From: an uncultured Haemophilus sp.
GTDB lineage: Bacteria > Pseudomonadota > Gammaproteobacteria > Enterobacterales > Pasteurellaceae
NCBI GenBank assembly: GCA_902481695.1
Contig: CABSXY010000033.1
Span: forward strand, 1-13,000
Direction of reading: 5' to 3'
DNA length: 13,000 nt
Shown: piece by piece, positions 1 to 7,494 of the stretch
Numbering within the stretch: position 1 is the stretch's first letter
How the letters are laid out: each line of letters begins with the position of its first letter
The notes under the pieces: generated by a model
What the model was told of the DNA's origin: nothing
The model's input: only the letters and a program-made list of their open reading frames with translations
Databases searched by the model: none
Program-made: the position numbers and the translations under genes

Positions 1-74
1 TTTTTTTTTTCAAGCAGAAGACGGCATACGAGATCGTGATGTGACTGGAGTTCAGACGTGTGCTCTTCCGATCT
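1..74. other. Illumina adapter contamination at contig end
   Basis: Bases 11-34 are the Illumina P7 flow-cell sequence, 35-40 (CGTGAT) are a six-base index equal to the complement of TruSeq index 1 (ATCACG), and 41-74 are the TruSeq read-2 primer region ending in CTCTTCCGATCT. The leading ten T residues match the poly-A that sequencers call when a read runs off the end of an adapter, seen here in reverse complement. Genomic sequence starts at about 75. This segment should be trimmed and not interpreted biologically. Confidence 0.98.
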
Positions 75-75
75 G

Positions 76-204
76 GTATTCGTGTTGGCTTGTGTTTTTG
101 AAAACACACTTTCTCGTACCCGCTTTATGTTAACAGGACGTTTAACCGTGGTCGGCTTCGGCATTTCTGTGTTGGCGTTTGTATTTTACTTCACTGGGTT
201 GTAA
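76..204 (+). CDS. hyfC: Hydrogenase-4 membrane subunit HyfC, C-terminal fragment
   Basis: An open frame runs from the adapter junction to a TAA at 202-204 and encodes the last 42 residues of a protein whose 5' end lies beyond the contig. It contains a short charged loop with the pattern ENTLSRTRF, followed by a hydrophobic C-terminal segment (about residues 25-42 of the fragment). That layout resembles the C-terminus of the NuoH-like HyfC/HycD subunit, which anchors the hydrogenase arm to the membrane. It sits 11 bases upstream of hyfD, where hyfC is found in the Escherichia coli hyf operon. The stop codon overlaps the strong Shine-Dalgarno sequence of hyfD. The identification rests largely on gene order, because the visible fragment is short. 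The coding sequence cannot be extended into bases 1-74, which are adapter. Confidence 0.75.
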   Translation, partial: VFVLACVFENTLSRTRFMLTGRLTVVGFGISVLAFVFYFTGL

Positions 205-210
205 GGAGGA
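203..210 (+). promoter_or_regulatory. Strong ribosome binding site for hyfD
   Basis: AAGGAGGA ends five bases before the ATG at 216 and fixes that start. It overlaps the hyfC stop codon, so the two genes are closely coupled in translation. Confidence 0.8.
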
Positions 211-215
211 CAAAT

Positions 216-1661
216 ATGGAACGTTTAGCTCTGATTACAATCATTTTACCTTTCGTAGGGGCGTTTATTGTTGGCTTGAACAAAAAACATTTTGCTCAAA
301 TTGCCACCGTATTTGCTGCGCTTGCTACGTTAGGCACCATGTTAGTCGCCGGGCAATGGTTTGCTGATGGCCATCAAAGCGTCACTTATGACATTGTCGC
401 GTTTGATAAAACCGCGATCTTTGGTGTAACGCTTGATGCAGTCAGTACATTAATTGCCTTTGCCGTTGTGGCATTAGGTTTCTTAATCTGCTTATATTCT
501 TGTGGTTACTTAACCGATAAAAACCGTGAACACCCACATAATGGGTTACCACGTTTTTATGCATTCTTGCTCATCTTTATCGGTGCCATGGCGGGCTTGG
601 TGTATTCCTCAACTTTAGCAGGACAATTATTGTTCTTCGAAATTACTGGGGGATGTTCTTGGGCATTAATCAGTTATTACCAAACACCAAAAGCTCAAGC
701 AGCCGCAATGAAAGCCTTGATTATCACCCACGTGGGGGCAATTGGGTTATATATTGCCGCAGCCTATTTATTCAGCCAATCAGGTACTTTCTCTATCACT
801 GCGTTAGAACATTTAGATCCGAGTGCGAAAACCATTGTGCTATTTGGTGTGATGTTTGCTGCGTGGGGTAAATCAGCACAATTACCAATGCAAATTTGGT
901 TGCCGAATGCGATGGAAGCACCAACACCGGTGAGTGCGTATTTGCACGCCGCATCAATGGTTAAAGTGGGGGTGTATATCTTCGCGCGTTCAGTTATGTC
1001 TGCTGGTGAGATTCCACATATTGTGGGAGAAGTCGGCATCATCATGGCGATGATTACCTTAATTTACGGCTTCTTAATGTACTTGCCACAAACTGACTTA
1101 AAACGTTTATTGGCGTATTCAACCATTACCCAACTGTCTTATATTTTCATTGGGATTTCTCTTGCTGCATTAGGTTCTAAATTGGCCTTTGTTGCAGCGA
1201 TTAGCTACATCTTCAACCATGCTTTCGCGAAAAGCTTATTCTTCTTGGTCGCGGGTTCATTAAGTTATGCGACAGGAACTCGTTCTATGCCATTACTACA
1301 AGGCATTATGCGTACAATGCCAGTGGTCGGTGCAGGATTTGGCGTAGCAGCATTAGCGATTGCTGGAGTGCCACCGTTTAACGGATTCTTCAGTAAATAT
1401 CCATTATTTGCGGCCGGATTTGAATTAGGCCATGAATATGGCTGGATTACTTGGTTAATGGTGCTTGCTTTAGTTGAATCTACCGCGACATTCGTATGGT
1501 TGTTGTATAAATTCGGACAATGTGTCATCGGTAAACCATCAGAAGCAGTGGCTGAAGCACAACCAATTACATTTTCAATGAGTATCGTATTAGTGATTCT
1601 CATGGTGATGTCTGTATGTTCTAGCTTCATTGCAGCATACTGGCTAGGTTTGGCTGGTTAG
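216..1661 (+). CDS. hyfD: Hydrogenase-4 proton-pump-like membrane subunit HyfD
   Basis: This 481-residue polytopic inner-membrane protein belongs to the NuoL/M/N and Mrp antiporter family, and its length is close to E. coli HyfD (479). Hydrophobic segments span almost the whole protein. The family signature PNAMEAPTPVSAYLHAASMV lies at roughly residues 230-250, followed by K/R-rich loop DLKRLLAYSTITQLSY near 295-310 and a proline/glycine break, GVPPFNGFFSKYP, near 387-400. In complex I relatives, conserved glutamate and lysine residues in these segments carry protons. In hydrogenase-4 this subunit is thought to couple formate oxidation and H2 evolution to ion translocation. It is the first intact gene of the window. 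It ends in TAG and lies in frame with hyfE with no other stop between (18 bases from stop to start). The start is set by the Shine-Dalgarno at 203-210. Confidence 0.93.
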   Translation: MERLALITIILPFVGAFIVGLNKKHFAQIATVFAALATLGTMLVAGQWFADGHQSVTYDIVAFDKTAIFGVTLDAVSTLIAFAVVALGFLICLYSCGYLTDKNREHPHNGLPRFYAFLLIFIGAMAGLVYSSTLAGQLLFFEITGGCSWALISYYQTPKAQAAAMKALIITHVGAIGLYIAAAYLFSQSGTFSITALEHLDPSAKTIVLFGVMFAAWGKSAQLPMQIWLPNAMEAPTPVSAYLHAASMVKVGVYIFARSVMSAGEIPHIVGEVGIIMAMITLIYGFLMYLPQTDLKRLLAYSTITQLSYIFIGISLAALGSKLAFVAAISYIFNHAFAKSLFFLVAGSLSYATGTRSMPLLQGIMRTMPVVGAGFGVAALAIAGVPPFNGFFSKYPLFAAGFELGHEYGWITWLMVLALVESTATFVWLLYKFGQCVIGKPSEAVAEAQPITFSMSIVLVILMVMSVCSSFIAAYWLGLAG

Positions 1662-1676
1662 GTTAAGGAGGAATCT

Positions 1677-2315
1677 ATGTTAATGATAAATGGACTTGCG
1701 TGTTTACTCATTATTACCTCTCTTTGCGTAATTATGGTTCGAACCGCCAAAAAAGCTGCGTTATTTTATAGTTTGCAATCATTGGTATTGGTATTACTGT
1801 TTGTTTATCTTGCCAATGAAATGCAAGCCCATGAACTTTATATGTGGTCAATTAGCGCATTTATTACCAAAGTGGTTTTGGTGCCAGCAATTTTAATCTA
1901 TGCGATGAAAAAAGTTGATGAAAGTCAAACTCCAGCTGGAATAAATGTCGCTTGGTTGATCCCGATCACAGCAGTGATAGTTACATTGTGCTACTTTGTT
2001 GTTGTCCCAATCGATTTACCGTTGGTTGCACATCTTAAACCGGCATTATCAGTGTCATTAAGTCACTTCTTATTAGGTTTAGTATGCATTGTTAGCCAAC
2101 GCAATATCGTAAAACAAGTATTCGGTTATTGTTTGATGGAAAACGGTTCTCATCTCACATTAGCCTTATTGGCAAATAAAGCACCTGAGTTAGTGGAAAT
2201 CGGAATTGCCACAGATGCTATCTTTGCCGTCATCATAATGGTGGTGTTGGTAAACAAAATTTACCGTACATTCCATTCATTAGATGCAAAACAACTTATG
2301 AGTTTGAAGGGGTAA
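1677..2315 (+). CDS. hyfE: Hydrogenase-4 membrane subunit HyfE
   Basis: This 212-residue hydrophobic protein is close in length to E. coli HyfE (216). It has about six hydrophobic segments and a NuoK-like core. The ATG at 1677 is preceded by AAGGAGG at 1665-1671, a near-perfect Shine-Dalgarno sequence. A second ATG two codons later is less well spaced. HyfE has no counterpart in the hydrogenase-3 (hyc) operon, so together with hyfD and hyfF it marks this cluster as the hydrogenase-4 type with an enlarged membrane arm. The role inferred from family and context is structural, linking the antiporter-like subunits and possibly contributing to the proton path. The stop TAA is followed after four bases by hyfF in a different frame. 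Confidence 0.9.
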   Translation: MLMINGLACLLIITSLCVIMVRTAKKAALFYSLQSLVLVLLFVYLANEMQAHELYMWSISAFITKVVLVPAILIYAMKKVDESQTPAGINVAWLIPITAVIVTLCYFVVVPIDLPLVAHLKPALSVSLSHFLLGLVCIVSQRNIVKQVFGYCLMENGSHLTLALLANKAPELVEIGIATDAIFAVIIMVVLVNKIYRTFHSLDAKQLMSLKG

Positions 2316-2319
2316 CGCT

Positions 2320-3858
2320 ATGTATGAACAATGGATAATCGCGTTATTAATCGCACCTTTAGCAATATCACTTGCCAGTTTCGCTTGTGGCGTGACAAAA
2401 GCACGGACAATTTGTACCGCACTTCATGTTACAGGCCTTATCTTAATGTTTGTTTTCTCATTGCAAGTTATCACTGGTGTGCTTACACAGGGTGAAATCA
2501 ACTGCTTTGGAAACTGGATTCATGTTGACAGTTTGTCAGCCATCTTCTTAGCTTTAATCAGCGTTGTTGGTGGTTTGGCTGGTGTTTATTCTATTGCTTA
2601 TATCAATCGTGAATTTAACGAAGGTCATGTTGATCTTAAGACTTATTGCAATTACTACGGATTTTTACATCTTTTCTTCTTTACGATGATTCTATCCGTA
2701 ACAACCAATAACTTAATTTTAATGTGGGCAGGTATTGAAGCAACCACCTTAAGTTCTGCTTTCTTGGTGGGAACCTATAAACAAAAAACCTCTCTTGAGG
2801 CGGCATGGAAATACATCATTATTTGCTCTGTTGGGGTAGCGTTCGGATTGTTTGGCACAATTTTAACGTTCTCTAATGGTACCAATCTTTTAGCTGAGCC
2901 TAGCCAAGCGATTTTCTGGACGGCAGTTAATCAACAAGCTGGTGAGTTAAATCATGGATTGATGTATCTTGCCTTTGCATTCATCTTGGTTGGTTTTGGT
3001 ACCAAGTGCGGTCTATTTCCAATGCATACTTGGTTACCAGATGCACACAGTGAGGCGCCAAGTCCTGTCAGTGCGGTACTTTCTGCAGTGTTATTGAACT
3101 GTGCTATGTTAGTGGTATTGCGTTATTACATTTTAGTTTCTAAAGCAGTAGGAGCTGATTATCCGCAAACCTTAATGTTGGTATTTGGCTTGCTTTCTAC
3201 TGGTATCGCTTCCTTCTTTATTATCATGCAACATGATATTAAACGTAAATTAGCGTATCACAGTATTGAAAACATGGGCTTAATTAGCTTCGCCTTTGGC
3301 TTGGGCGGTCCAGTTGGCGCCTTTGCTGGATTATTGCATACCATCACTCACAGTTTGGCAAAAGCCTTATTATTCTGTGCTTCTGGTAACATTTTATTGA
3401 AATACAAAACCCGTGATATGAATCAAGTACGTGGTTTATGGCGTGTGGCACCAATGACAGCGGTATTATTTGCTGGAGGTGCATTAGCACTAGGTGGTAT
3501 TCCGCCATTTAACGTGTTTGTCAGTGAATTCAGTATTGCGGTTGCCGGTATTTACGCAGGTAAAACTTGGTTAATGGTATTCTGTTTAATTTTACTCACT
3601 ATTGTGTTAGCGGGATTGTCTTTAATGGTATTAAAAACCGTATTAGGCAAACAGCCGGATAATGTTGAAGTGGGGGATGTGAACAAAGTTTCACTCGTGG
3701 CGATGGCAATTTTATTGTTATTCATGTTTATTATGGGTATTCATATTGCCGAACCAATTTTGCAGTTATTAAAAAGTGCGGTCGGAATTGTACTCGGATC
3801 TGAACAAGTGTCTTTTGGTGAAATGTTAGTTTTACCTTGGCAAAGTTTAGCGCAATGA
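2320..3858 (+). CDS. hyfF: Hydrogenase-4 proton-pump-like membrane subunit HyfF
   Basis: This 512-residue multi-spanning membrane protein is the second intact NuoL/M/N-like subunit in the window (E. coli HyfF has 526 residues). The antiporter signature appears as MHTWLPDAHSEAPSPVSAVL at roughly residues 235-255, and a basic loop, HDIKRKLAYHSIENMG, lies near 305-320. A second proline/glycine segment, GGIPPFNVFVSEFS, follows at roughly 390-405. These positions match HyfD, as expected for paralogous pump modules. The upstream Shine-Dalgarno is weaker than for other genes of the operon (AAGGGG at the end of hyfE). The gene ends in TGA and is separated from hyfG by 19 bases. A USS in reverse orientation lies at 2416-2424 and another at 3774-3782 inside the coding sequence. 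Confidence 0.92.
   Translation: MYEQWIIALLIAPLAISLASFACGVTKARTICTALHVTGLILMFVFSLQVITGVLTQGEINCFGNWIHVDSLSAIFLALISVVGGLAGVYSIAYINREFNEGHVDLKTYCNYYGFLHLFFFTMILSVTTNNLILMWAGIEATTLSSAFLVGTYKQKTSLEAAWKYIIICSVGVAFGLFGTILTFSNGTNLLAEPSQAIFWTAVNQQAGELNHGLMYLAFAFILVGFGTKCGLFPMHTWLPDAHSEAPSPVSAVLSAVLLNCAMLVVLRYYILVSKAVGADYPQTLMLVFGLLSTGIASFFIIMQHDIKRKLAYHSIENMGLISFAFGLGGPVGAFAGLLHTITHSLAKALLFCASGNILLKYKTRDMNQVRGLWRVAPMTAVLFAGGALALGGIPPFNVFVSEFSIAVAGIYAGKTWLMVFCLILLTIVLAGLSLMVLKTVLGKQPDNVEVGDVNKVSLVAMAILLLFMFIMGIHIAEPILQLLKSAVGIVLGSEQVSFGEMLVLPWQSLAQ
2416..2424 (-). repeat. DNA uptake signal sequence (Hin type)
   Basis: Exact 9-mer ACCGCACTT, the complement of AAGTGCGGT, within hyfF. Confidence 0.85.
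3774..3782 (+). repeat. DNA uptake signal sequence (Hin type)
   Basis: Exact AAGTGCGGT near the 3' end of hyfF, encoding part of KSAV. Confidence 0.85.
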
Positions 3859-3877
3859 TCGACAGGAGGATAAATAT

Positions 3878-5608
3878 ATGGAATTAACTAAAAATACATC
3901 AGTCGATCCAGCCAAAATGATTGGCAAAAATTACATTGAAGCAGTCAATGCAAAATTTCCAAATACCATTTTGGATGAGGAGTGGTCAACACCAAATCAG
4001 GTTACCCTTACCATTAAAACCAATATGTTACCTGATGTTGTTGAATACCTTTATTATCAACATGAAGGTTGGTTACCGCTGGTATTCGGGAATGATGAGC
4101 GTTCAATTCATGGTAACTATGCGGTGTACTACGTGCTTTCCATGGAAGGGGAAGTGAAAACTTTTATCACCATTAAAGCCTTAGTTGATCCTGTGAGCTT
4201 AGAATTTCCGTCTGTGACACCAAAAGTCAAAGCGGCTGTTTGGGGAGAGCGTGAATTATTTGACATGTATGGTTTGAAAGCCGTCGGTTTACCAGACCAA
4301 CGCCGCTTAGTGTTGCCAGATGATTGGCCGGATGATCTTTATCCATTACGTAAAGACTCAATGGATTATCGTTTACGTCCCGATCCGACAACCGCGACAG
4401 AAACATACGAATTTATTAACGAAAAAGGCGAAGCACGTATCGTGCCACTTGGCCCGTTACATATCACTTCCGATGAACCTGGACACTTCCGTTTGTTCGT
4501 GGATGGGGAAGATATCATTGATGCGGACTATCGTTTGTTCTATGTGCACCGTGGTATGGAAAAATTGGCGGAAACCCGTATGGATTACGACCAAGTTAAC
4601 TTCCTGGCTGACCGTGTATGTGGGATTTGTGGCTTCACACATAGTGTGGCCTATGCTAATTCCGTCGAAAGTGCTTTGGGGATTCAAATTCCAAAACGCG
4701 CTGAATGGATTCGTGCGATTTTATTAGAAGTAGAACGTTTACACAGTCACTTATTAAATTTAGGTCTATCTAGCCACTTTACTGGCTTTGATACTGGCTT
4801 TATGCAATTCTTCCGTGTTCGTGAGAAATCCATGACTTTGGCTGAAGTGCTAACTGGTGCACGTAAAACCTATGGTATTAACCTGATTGGTGGTGTGCGT
4901 CGTGATATGTTGAAACATCAGCGTGAGCAATGTATCAAGCTTATCGGTGAAATGCGTGAAGAACTCAAAACCTTAACCGATATTTTATTAAATACACCGA
5001 ATATGGAACAACGTACGGTAGGTGTCGGTGTCTTGGCAAAAGATATCGCTCGTGATTTCAGTCCTGTAGGACCAATGATTCGTGGTTCTGGTTTTGCTCG
5101 CGATGTGCGTAAAGTGCACCCATTCTCCGGTTATGGCGATATTCCTTTCAATCTCTTCACAGAAGCCAATGGTGACGTATTATCCCGTGTGAAAGTGCGG
5201 ATTAATGAAGTGTTTGAATCCATGAATATCATTGATTATATGGTGGATAATTTACCGAGTGGCGAAATCTTAAAAGAAGGTTTCAATTATACGCCTGGAC
5301 GTTTTGCTTTAGGGATTACCGAAGCACCACGTGGCGAAGATATTCACTGGTCAATGCTAGGCGATAACCAAAAACTTTTCCGTTGGCGTTGTCGTGCAGC
5401 GACTTATGCTAACTGGCCAACCTTACGCTATATGTTGCGTGGCAATACAGTGTCTGATGCGCCACTTATTATTGGTAGCCTTGACCCTTGCTATTCTTGT
5501 ACAGACCGCGTTACTGTGGTGGATGTGCGTAAACGCAAAGCGAAAACCGTAGATTATAAAGAGATTGAACGCTACGGTATCGAACGTAAAAATTCACCAT
5601 TGAAATAG
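3878..5608 (+). CDS. hyfG: [NiFe]-hydrogenase-4 large (catalytic) subunit HyfG
   Basis: This 576-residue protein carries the NiFe(CN)2CO active site that makes H2. Residues 1 to about 180 form a NuoC-like 30-kDa domain with the signature ERELFDMYGLKAVGLPDQRR near 123-142. The rest is the NuoD/HycE-like catalytic domain. The nickel ligands are visible as RVCGIC (Cys248, Cys251) and DPCYSCTDR (Cys538, Cys541). After Arg544 there is a 32-residue tail to the end. The closely related HycE is matured by HycI cutting after the equivalent arginine and removing 32 residues, so this tail is predicted to be removed after nickel insertion; the P1' residue here is Val, not Met. AGGAGGA at 3863-3869 supports the ATG at 3878. 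The gene ends in TAG, in frame with hyfH and with no intervening stop. Confidence 0.96.
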   Translation: MELTKNTSVDPAKMIGKNYIEAVNAKFPNTILDEEWSTPNQVTLTIKTNMLPDVVEYLYYQHEGWLPLVFGNDERSIHGNYAVYYVLSMEGEVKTFITIKALVDPVSLEFPSVTPKVKAAVWGERELFDMYGLKAVGLPDQRRLVLPDDWPDDLYPLRKDSMDYRLRPDPTTATETYEFINEKGEARIVPLGPLHITSDEPGHFRLFVDGEDIIDADYRLFYVHRGMEKLAETRMDYDQVNFLADRVCGICGFTHSVAYANSVESALGIQIPKRAEWIRAILLEVERLHSHLLNLGLSSHFTGFDTGFMQFFRVREKSMTLAEVLTGARKTYGINLIGGVRRDMLKHQREQCIKLIGEMREELKTLTDILLNTPNMEQRTVGVGVLAKDIARDFSPVGPMIRGSGFARDVRKVHPFSGYGDIPFNLFTEANGDVLSRVKVRINEVFESMNIIDYMVDNLPSGEILKEGFNYTPGRFALGITEAPRGEDIHWSMLGDNQKLFRWRCRAATYANWPTLRYMLRGNTVSDAPLIIGSLDPCYSCTDRVTVVDVRKRKAKTVDYKEIERYGIERKNSPLK

Positions 5609-5620
5609 GGGAGGCGGAAA

Positions 5621-6268
5621 ATGTTTAAATTACTAAAAACGGTATTTAAAGCAGGTGATGTCACCACCAAATATCCGTTCAAACCTTATGAAGTCGATGA
5701 TGATTTTAGAGGAAAACCAGAACTTAATTCTGATCAATGTATTGTCTGCGCGGCTTGTACCATTGCCTGTCCAGCCAATGCATTAACGATGAGAACGGAT
5801 CCCGTTACAGGCGAACGTACATGGTCGTTATTCCTTGGTCGTTGTATTTTCTGCGGTCGTTGCGAGGAGGTTTGTCCAACTAAGGCGATTCGATTATCGC
5901 AAGATTTTGAATTATCAGTGACCAATAAACAGGATCTTTTCCAAGAAACGACCTTTGCGACAGTCGCTTGTCAGGAATGTGGTAAACCGTTTATTTCTTA
6001 TAAAGAACTGAATTACACCATCGATTTATTCAAACAAACTTTGGATAATCCAGAATTAGTGAAACGAAAATTGGCGGAATTACATACCTGTCCGGTTTGC
6101 AAACGTCAACATAGTTTAGAAAAAACCGCAAATATGGAATCCAATATGCGGATGAAATTGATCGACTTTAAGGAGCCAGTTCGCTTGAATTTCAAAAAAG
6201 CAATCGAACAGCGTGAGGAAAGTGCGGTTGATTTACCTAAAGTTTTAGCAGGAGGCGAAAGACGATGA
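5621..6268 (+). CDS. hyfH: Hydrogenase-4 electron-transfer subunit HyfH (2x[4Fe-4S])
   Basis: This 215-residue soluble protein passes electrons toward the hydrogenase small subunit. Two bacterial ferredoxin motifs are complete: Cys40-x2-Cys43-x2-Cys46-x3-Cys50-Pro, and Cys75-x2-Cys78-x2-Cys81-x3-Cys85-Pro, each able to bind a 4Fe-4S cluster. C-terminal to these are two further pairs, CQEC (117/120) and CPVC (157/160), which resemble a zinc-ribbon or rubredoxin-like site and also occur in E. coli HycF. The protein is about 35 residues longer than E. coli HyfH/HycF (about 180), with the extra length in a charged tail after residue 165. GGGGAGG at 5608-5614 precedes the ATG. The last four bases (ATGA) overlap the start of hyfI, indicating coupled translation. 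A USS lies at 6220-6228. Confidence 0.94.
   Translation: MFKLLKTVFKAGDVTTKYPFKPYEVDDDFRGKPELNSDQCIVCAACTIACPANALTMRTDPVTGERTWSLFLGRCIFCGRCEEVCPTKAIRLSQDFELSVTNKQDLFQETTFATVACQECGKPFISYKELNYTIDLFKQTLDNPELVKRKLAELHTCPVCKRQHSLEKTANMESNMRMKLIDFKEPVRLNFKKAIEQREESAVDLPKVLAGGERR
6220..6228 (+). repeat. DNA uptake signal sequence (Hin type)
   Basis: Exact AAGTGCGGT in the charged C-terminal tail of hyfH, encoding ESAV, part of the extension absent from E. coli HyfH. Confidence 0.85.
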
Positions 6269-7041
6269 ACACTCAAATTCCAATGCCGGTTAATGGTATA
6301 TCAACACCGTTTAGTATTGATGAAAATATAGCCAAAATGAAACAAACATTGCTGAAAGATATTCAACGTTCAGCTTACGTTTACCGTGTGGACTGCGGCG
6401 GTTGTAATGGGTGTGAAATCGAGATTTTCAGTACTATTACGCCAACATTTGATGCGGAACGTTTTGGTATTAAAGTGGTGGCTTCACCTCGCCATGCGGA
6501 CATTCTCTTGTTCACAGGTGCGGTTACCCGTGCGATGCGTACACCAGCCATGCGTGCTTACCAAGCTGCGCCGGATCCAAAAATCTGTATTGCTTACGGG
6601 GCTTGCGGTTGCGGCGGCGGTATTTTCCACGATCTCTATTGTGTTTGGGGCGGTAGTGATCAAATTGTGCCAATTGATGTGTATATCCCTGGCTGTCCTC
6701 CAACCCCTGCCGCCACCATTTATGGATTCGCGGTAGCACTTGGTTTGCTTGATCAAAAGCTTAAAGGTAAACAAGAAAAAGCTGATCCTAACGCAGAAGC
6801 TAAATTACGTTTCCCAACTATTCCGTTGGATTTGCGTATTAGCCTTGAACGTGAAGCACGTCGTCTTGCCGGTTATCGTCAAGGCGGTAACATCGCTAAC
6901 CAATTTATGGCAATGATGGCAGAAAATGACAAGGTGCCATTTGGTGTACGTTTAGGTGAATACCTAGAACGCGAAGCCGATCCGCGTTTAAGCGAAATCG
7001 TCAATCGTTTGCATGCGATTAGTATGCCGTTTTCGGGATAG
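6265..7041 (+). CDS. hyfI: [NiFe]-hydrogenase-4 small subunit HyfI
   Basis: This 258-residue protein of the NuoB/HycG family holds the proximal 4Fe-4S cluster that feeds electrons to the NiFe site in HyfG. Cysteines consistent with cluster binding are Cys47 and Cys50 in CGGCNGCEIE, Cys114 in YGACGCGGG and Cys144 in IPGCPPTP; Cys44, Cys108, Cys116 and Cys126 are additional. There is no Tat signal peptide, as expected for a cytoplasm-facing group 4 enzyme. Translation starts inside hyfH (ATGA overlap at 6265-6268) behind AGGAGG. The gene ends in TAG at 7039-7041. The following 15 codons are open and in frame with the hycH-like ATG at 7087, so readthrough would fuse the two, a feature shared with hyfD and hyfG. 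Confidence 0.95.
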   Translation: MNTQIPMPVNGISTPFSIDENIAKMKQTLLKDIQRSAYVYRVDCGGCNGCEIEIFSTITPTFDAERFGIKVVASPRHADILLFTGAVTRAMRTPAMRAYQAAPDPKICIAYGACGCGGGIFHDLYCVWGGSDQIVPIDVYIPGCPPTPAATIYGFAVALGLLDQKLKGKQEKADPNAEAKLRFPTIPLDLRISLEREARRLAGYRQGGNIANQFMAMMAENDKVPFGVRLGEYLEREADPRLSEIVNRLHAISMPFSG

Positions 7042-7049
7042 TTAATTAT

Positions 7050-7067
7050 GGGGCAAGTGATTGCCCC
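7050..7067 (+). repeat. GC-rich intergenic hairpin between hyfI and hycH
   Basis: GGGGCAA (7050-7056) and TTGCCCC (7061-7067) form a perfect 7-bp stem with a GTGA loop in the 45-base gap between the structural and maturation genes. No T-run follows on either strand, so it does not look like a terminator. It could be an RNA-processing or stability element that sets different expression for the two gene sets. Confidence 0.55.
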
Positions 7068-7086
7068 CTATAAAAATGGGAATGTT

Positions 7087-7494
7087 ATGACAACGAAAGT
7101 CTTTTTCTATTTATTAAACGAACGTTTCGTCGAAAACGATGAACAAGTGCCATAGCAAGCAAAACAGGTGATGTATTACTCTTTGGCGATTGGTCACCAT
7201 GTTGGCGTAATTGATTGTTTTAAAAAATTACTGGTTTGTGACTACGATGCTTATCAACGTTTTGTAGATAGCTTTCCAGAAGGGGATGCTAAACGTAAAT
7301 TTGCCGGCTTAATGCGATTCGGTGAAATAGTGATTGATTCCAGCCATGTGAATTTATTGGCGAAAGCAATGGATGAAAATAAAGCCAATTTCACCCCAGA
7401 ACATCAAGAGTGGGTCGAAATCCTCATGGATACGTTAGCATCAATTCAGCGTGAACCTGTGCTGTATATTATGGTGAACCGTCGTGTCGTATAA
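7087..7494 (+). pseudogene. hycH: Formate hydrogenlyase assembly protein HycH/HyfJ, interrupted by in-frame TAG
   Basis: The frame from the ATG at 7087 to the TAA at 7492-7494 has 135 codons, matching E. coli HycH (136 residues) in length and ends. Codon 23 (7153-7155) is TAG. Both sides align with the same protein: upstream, VFFYLLNERFVENDEQVP resembles the HycH N-terminus, and downstream, QAKQV then YYSLAIGHHVGVIDC is almost identical to the conserved HycH block. This is therefore one gene with a point nonsense change, not two genes. HycH proteins help the hydrogenase large subunit and iron-sulfur partners assemble. Translation could restart at GTG 7168 or ATG 7171, giving a 107-108 residue product without the first conserved segment, but no well-spaced Shine-Dalgarno precedes those codons. 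True nonsense mutation, sequence error and readthrough (TAG is followed by CAA) cannot be told apart here. Confidence 0.85.

Noticed and set aside
3071..3079. Additional uptake signals (CAGTGCGGT, and AAGTGCGGA in hyfG)
   Set aside because: Each differs by one base from the core 9-mer, and single-mismatch matches are expected by descent or chance; only exact copies were listed.
7168..7494. A complete 108-residue HycH starting at GTG 7168
   Set aside because: Conserved HycH sequence is encoded upstream from 7087 in the same frame and no usable Shine-Dalgarno precedes 7168, so this is an internal fragment of an interrupted gene.
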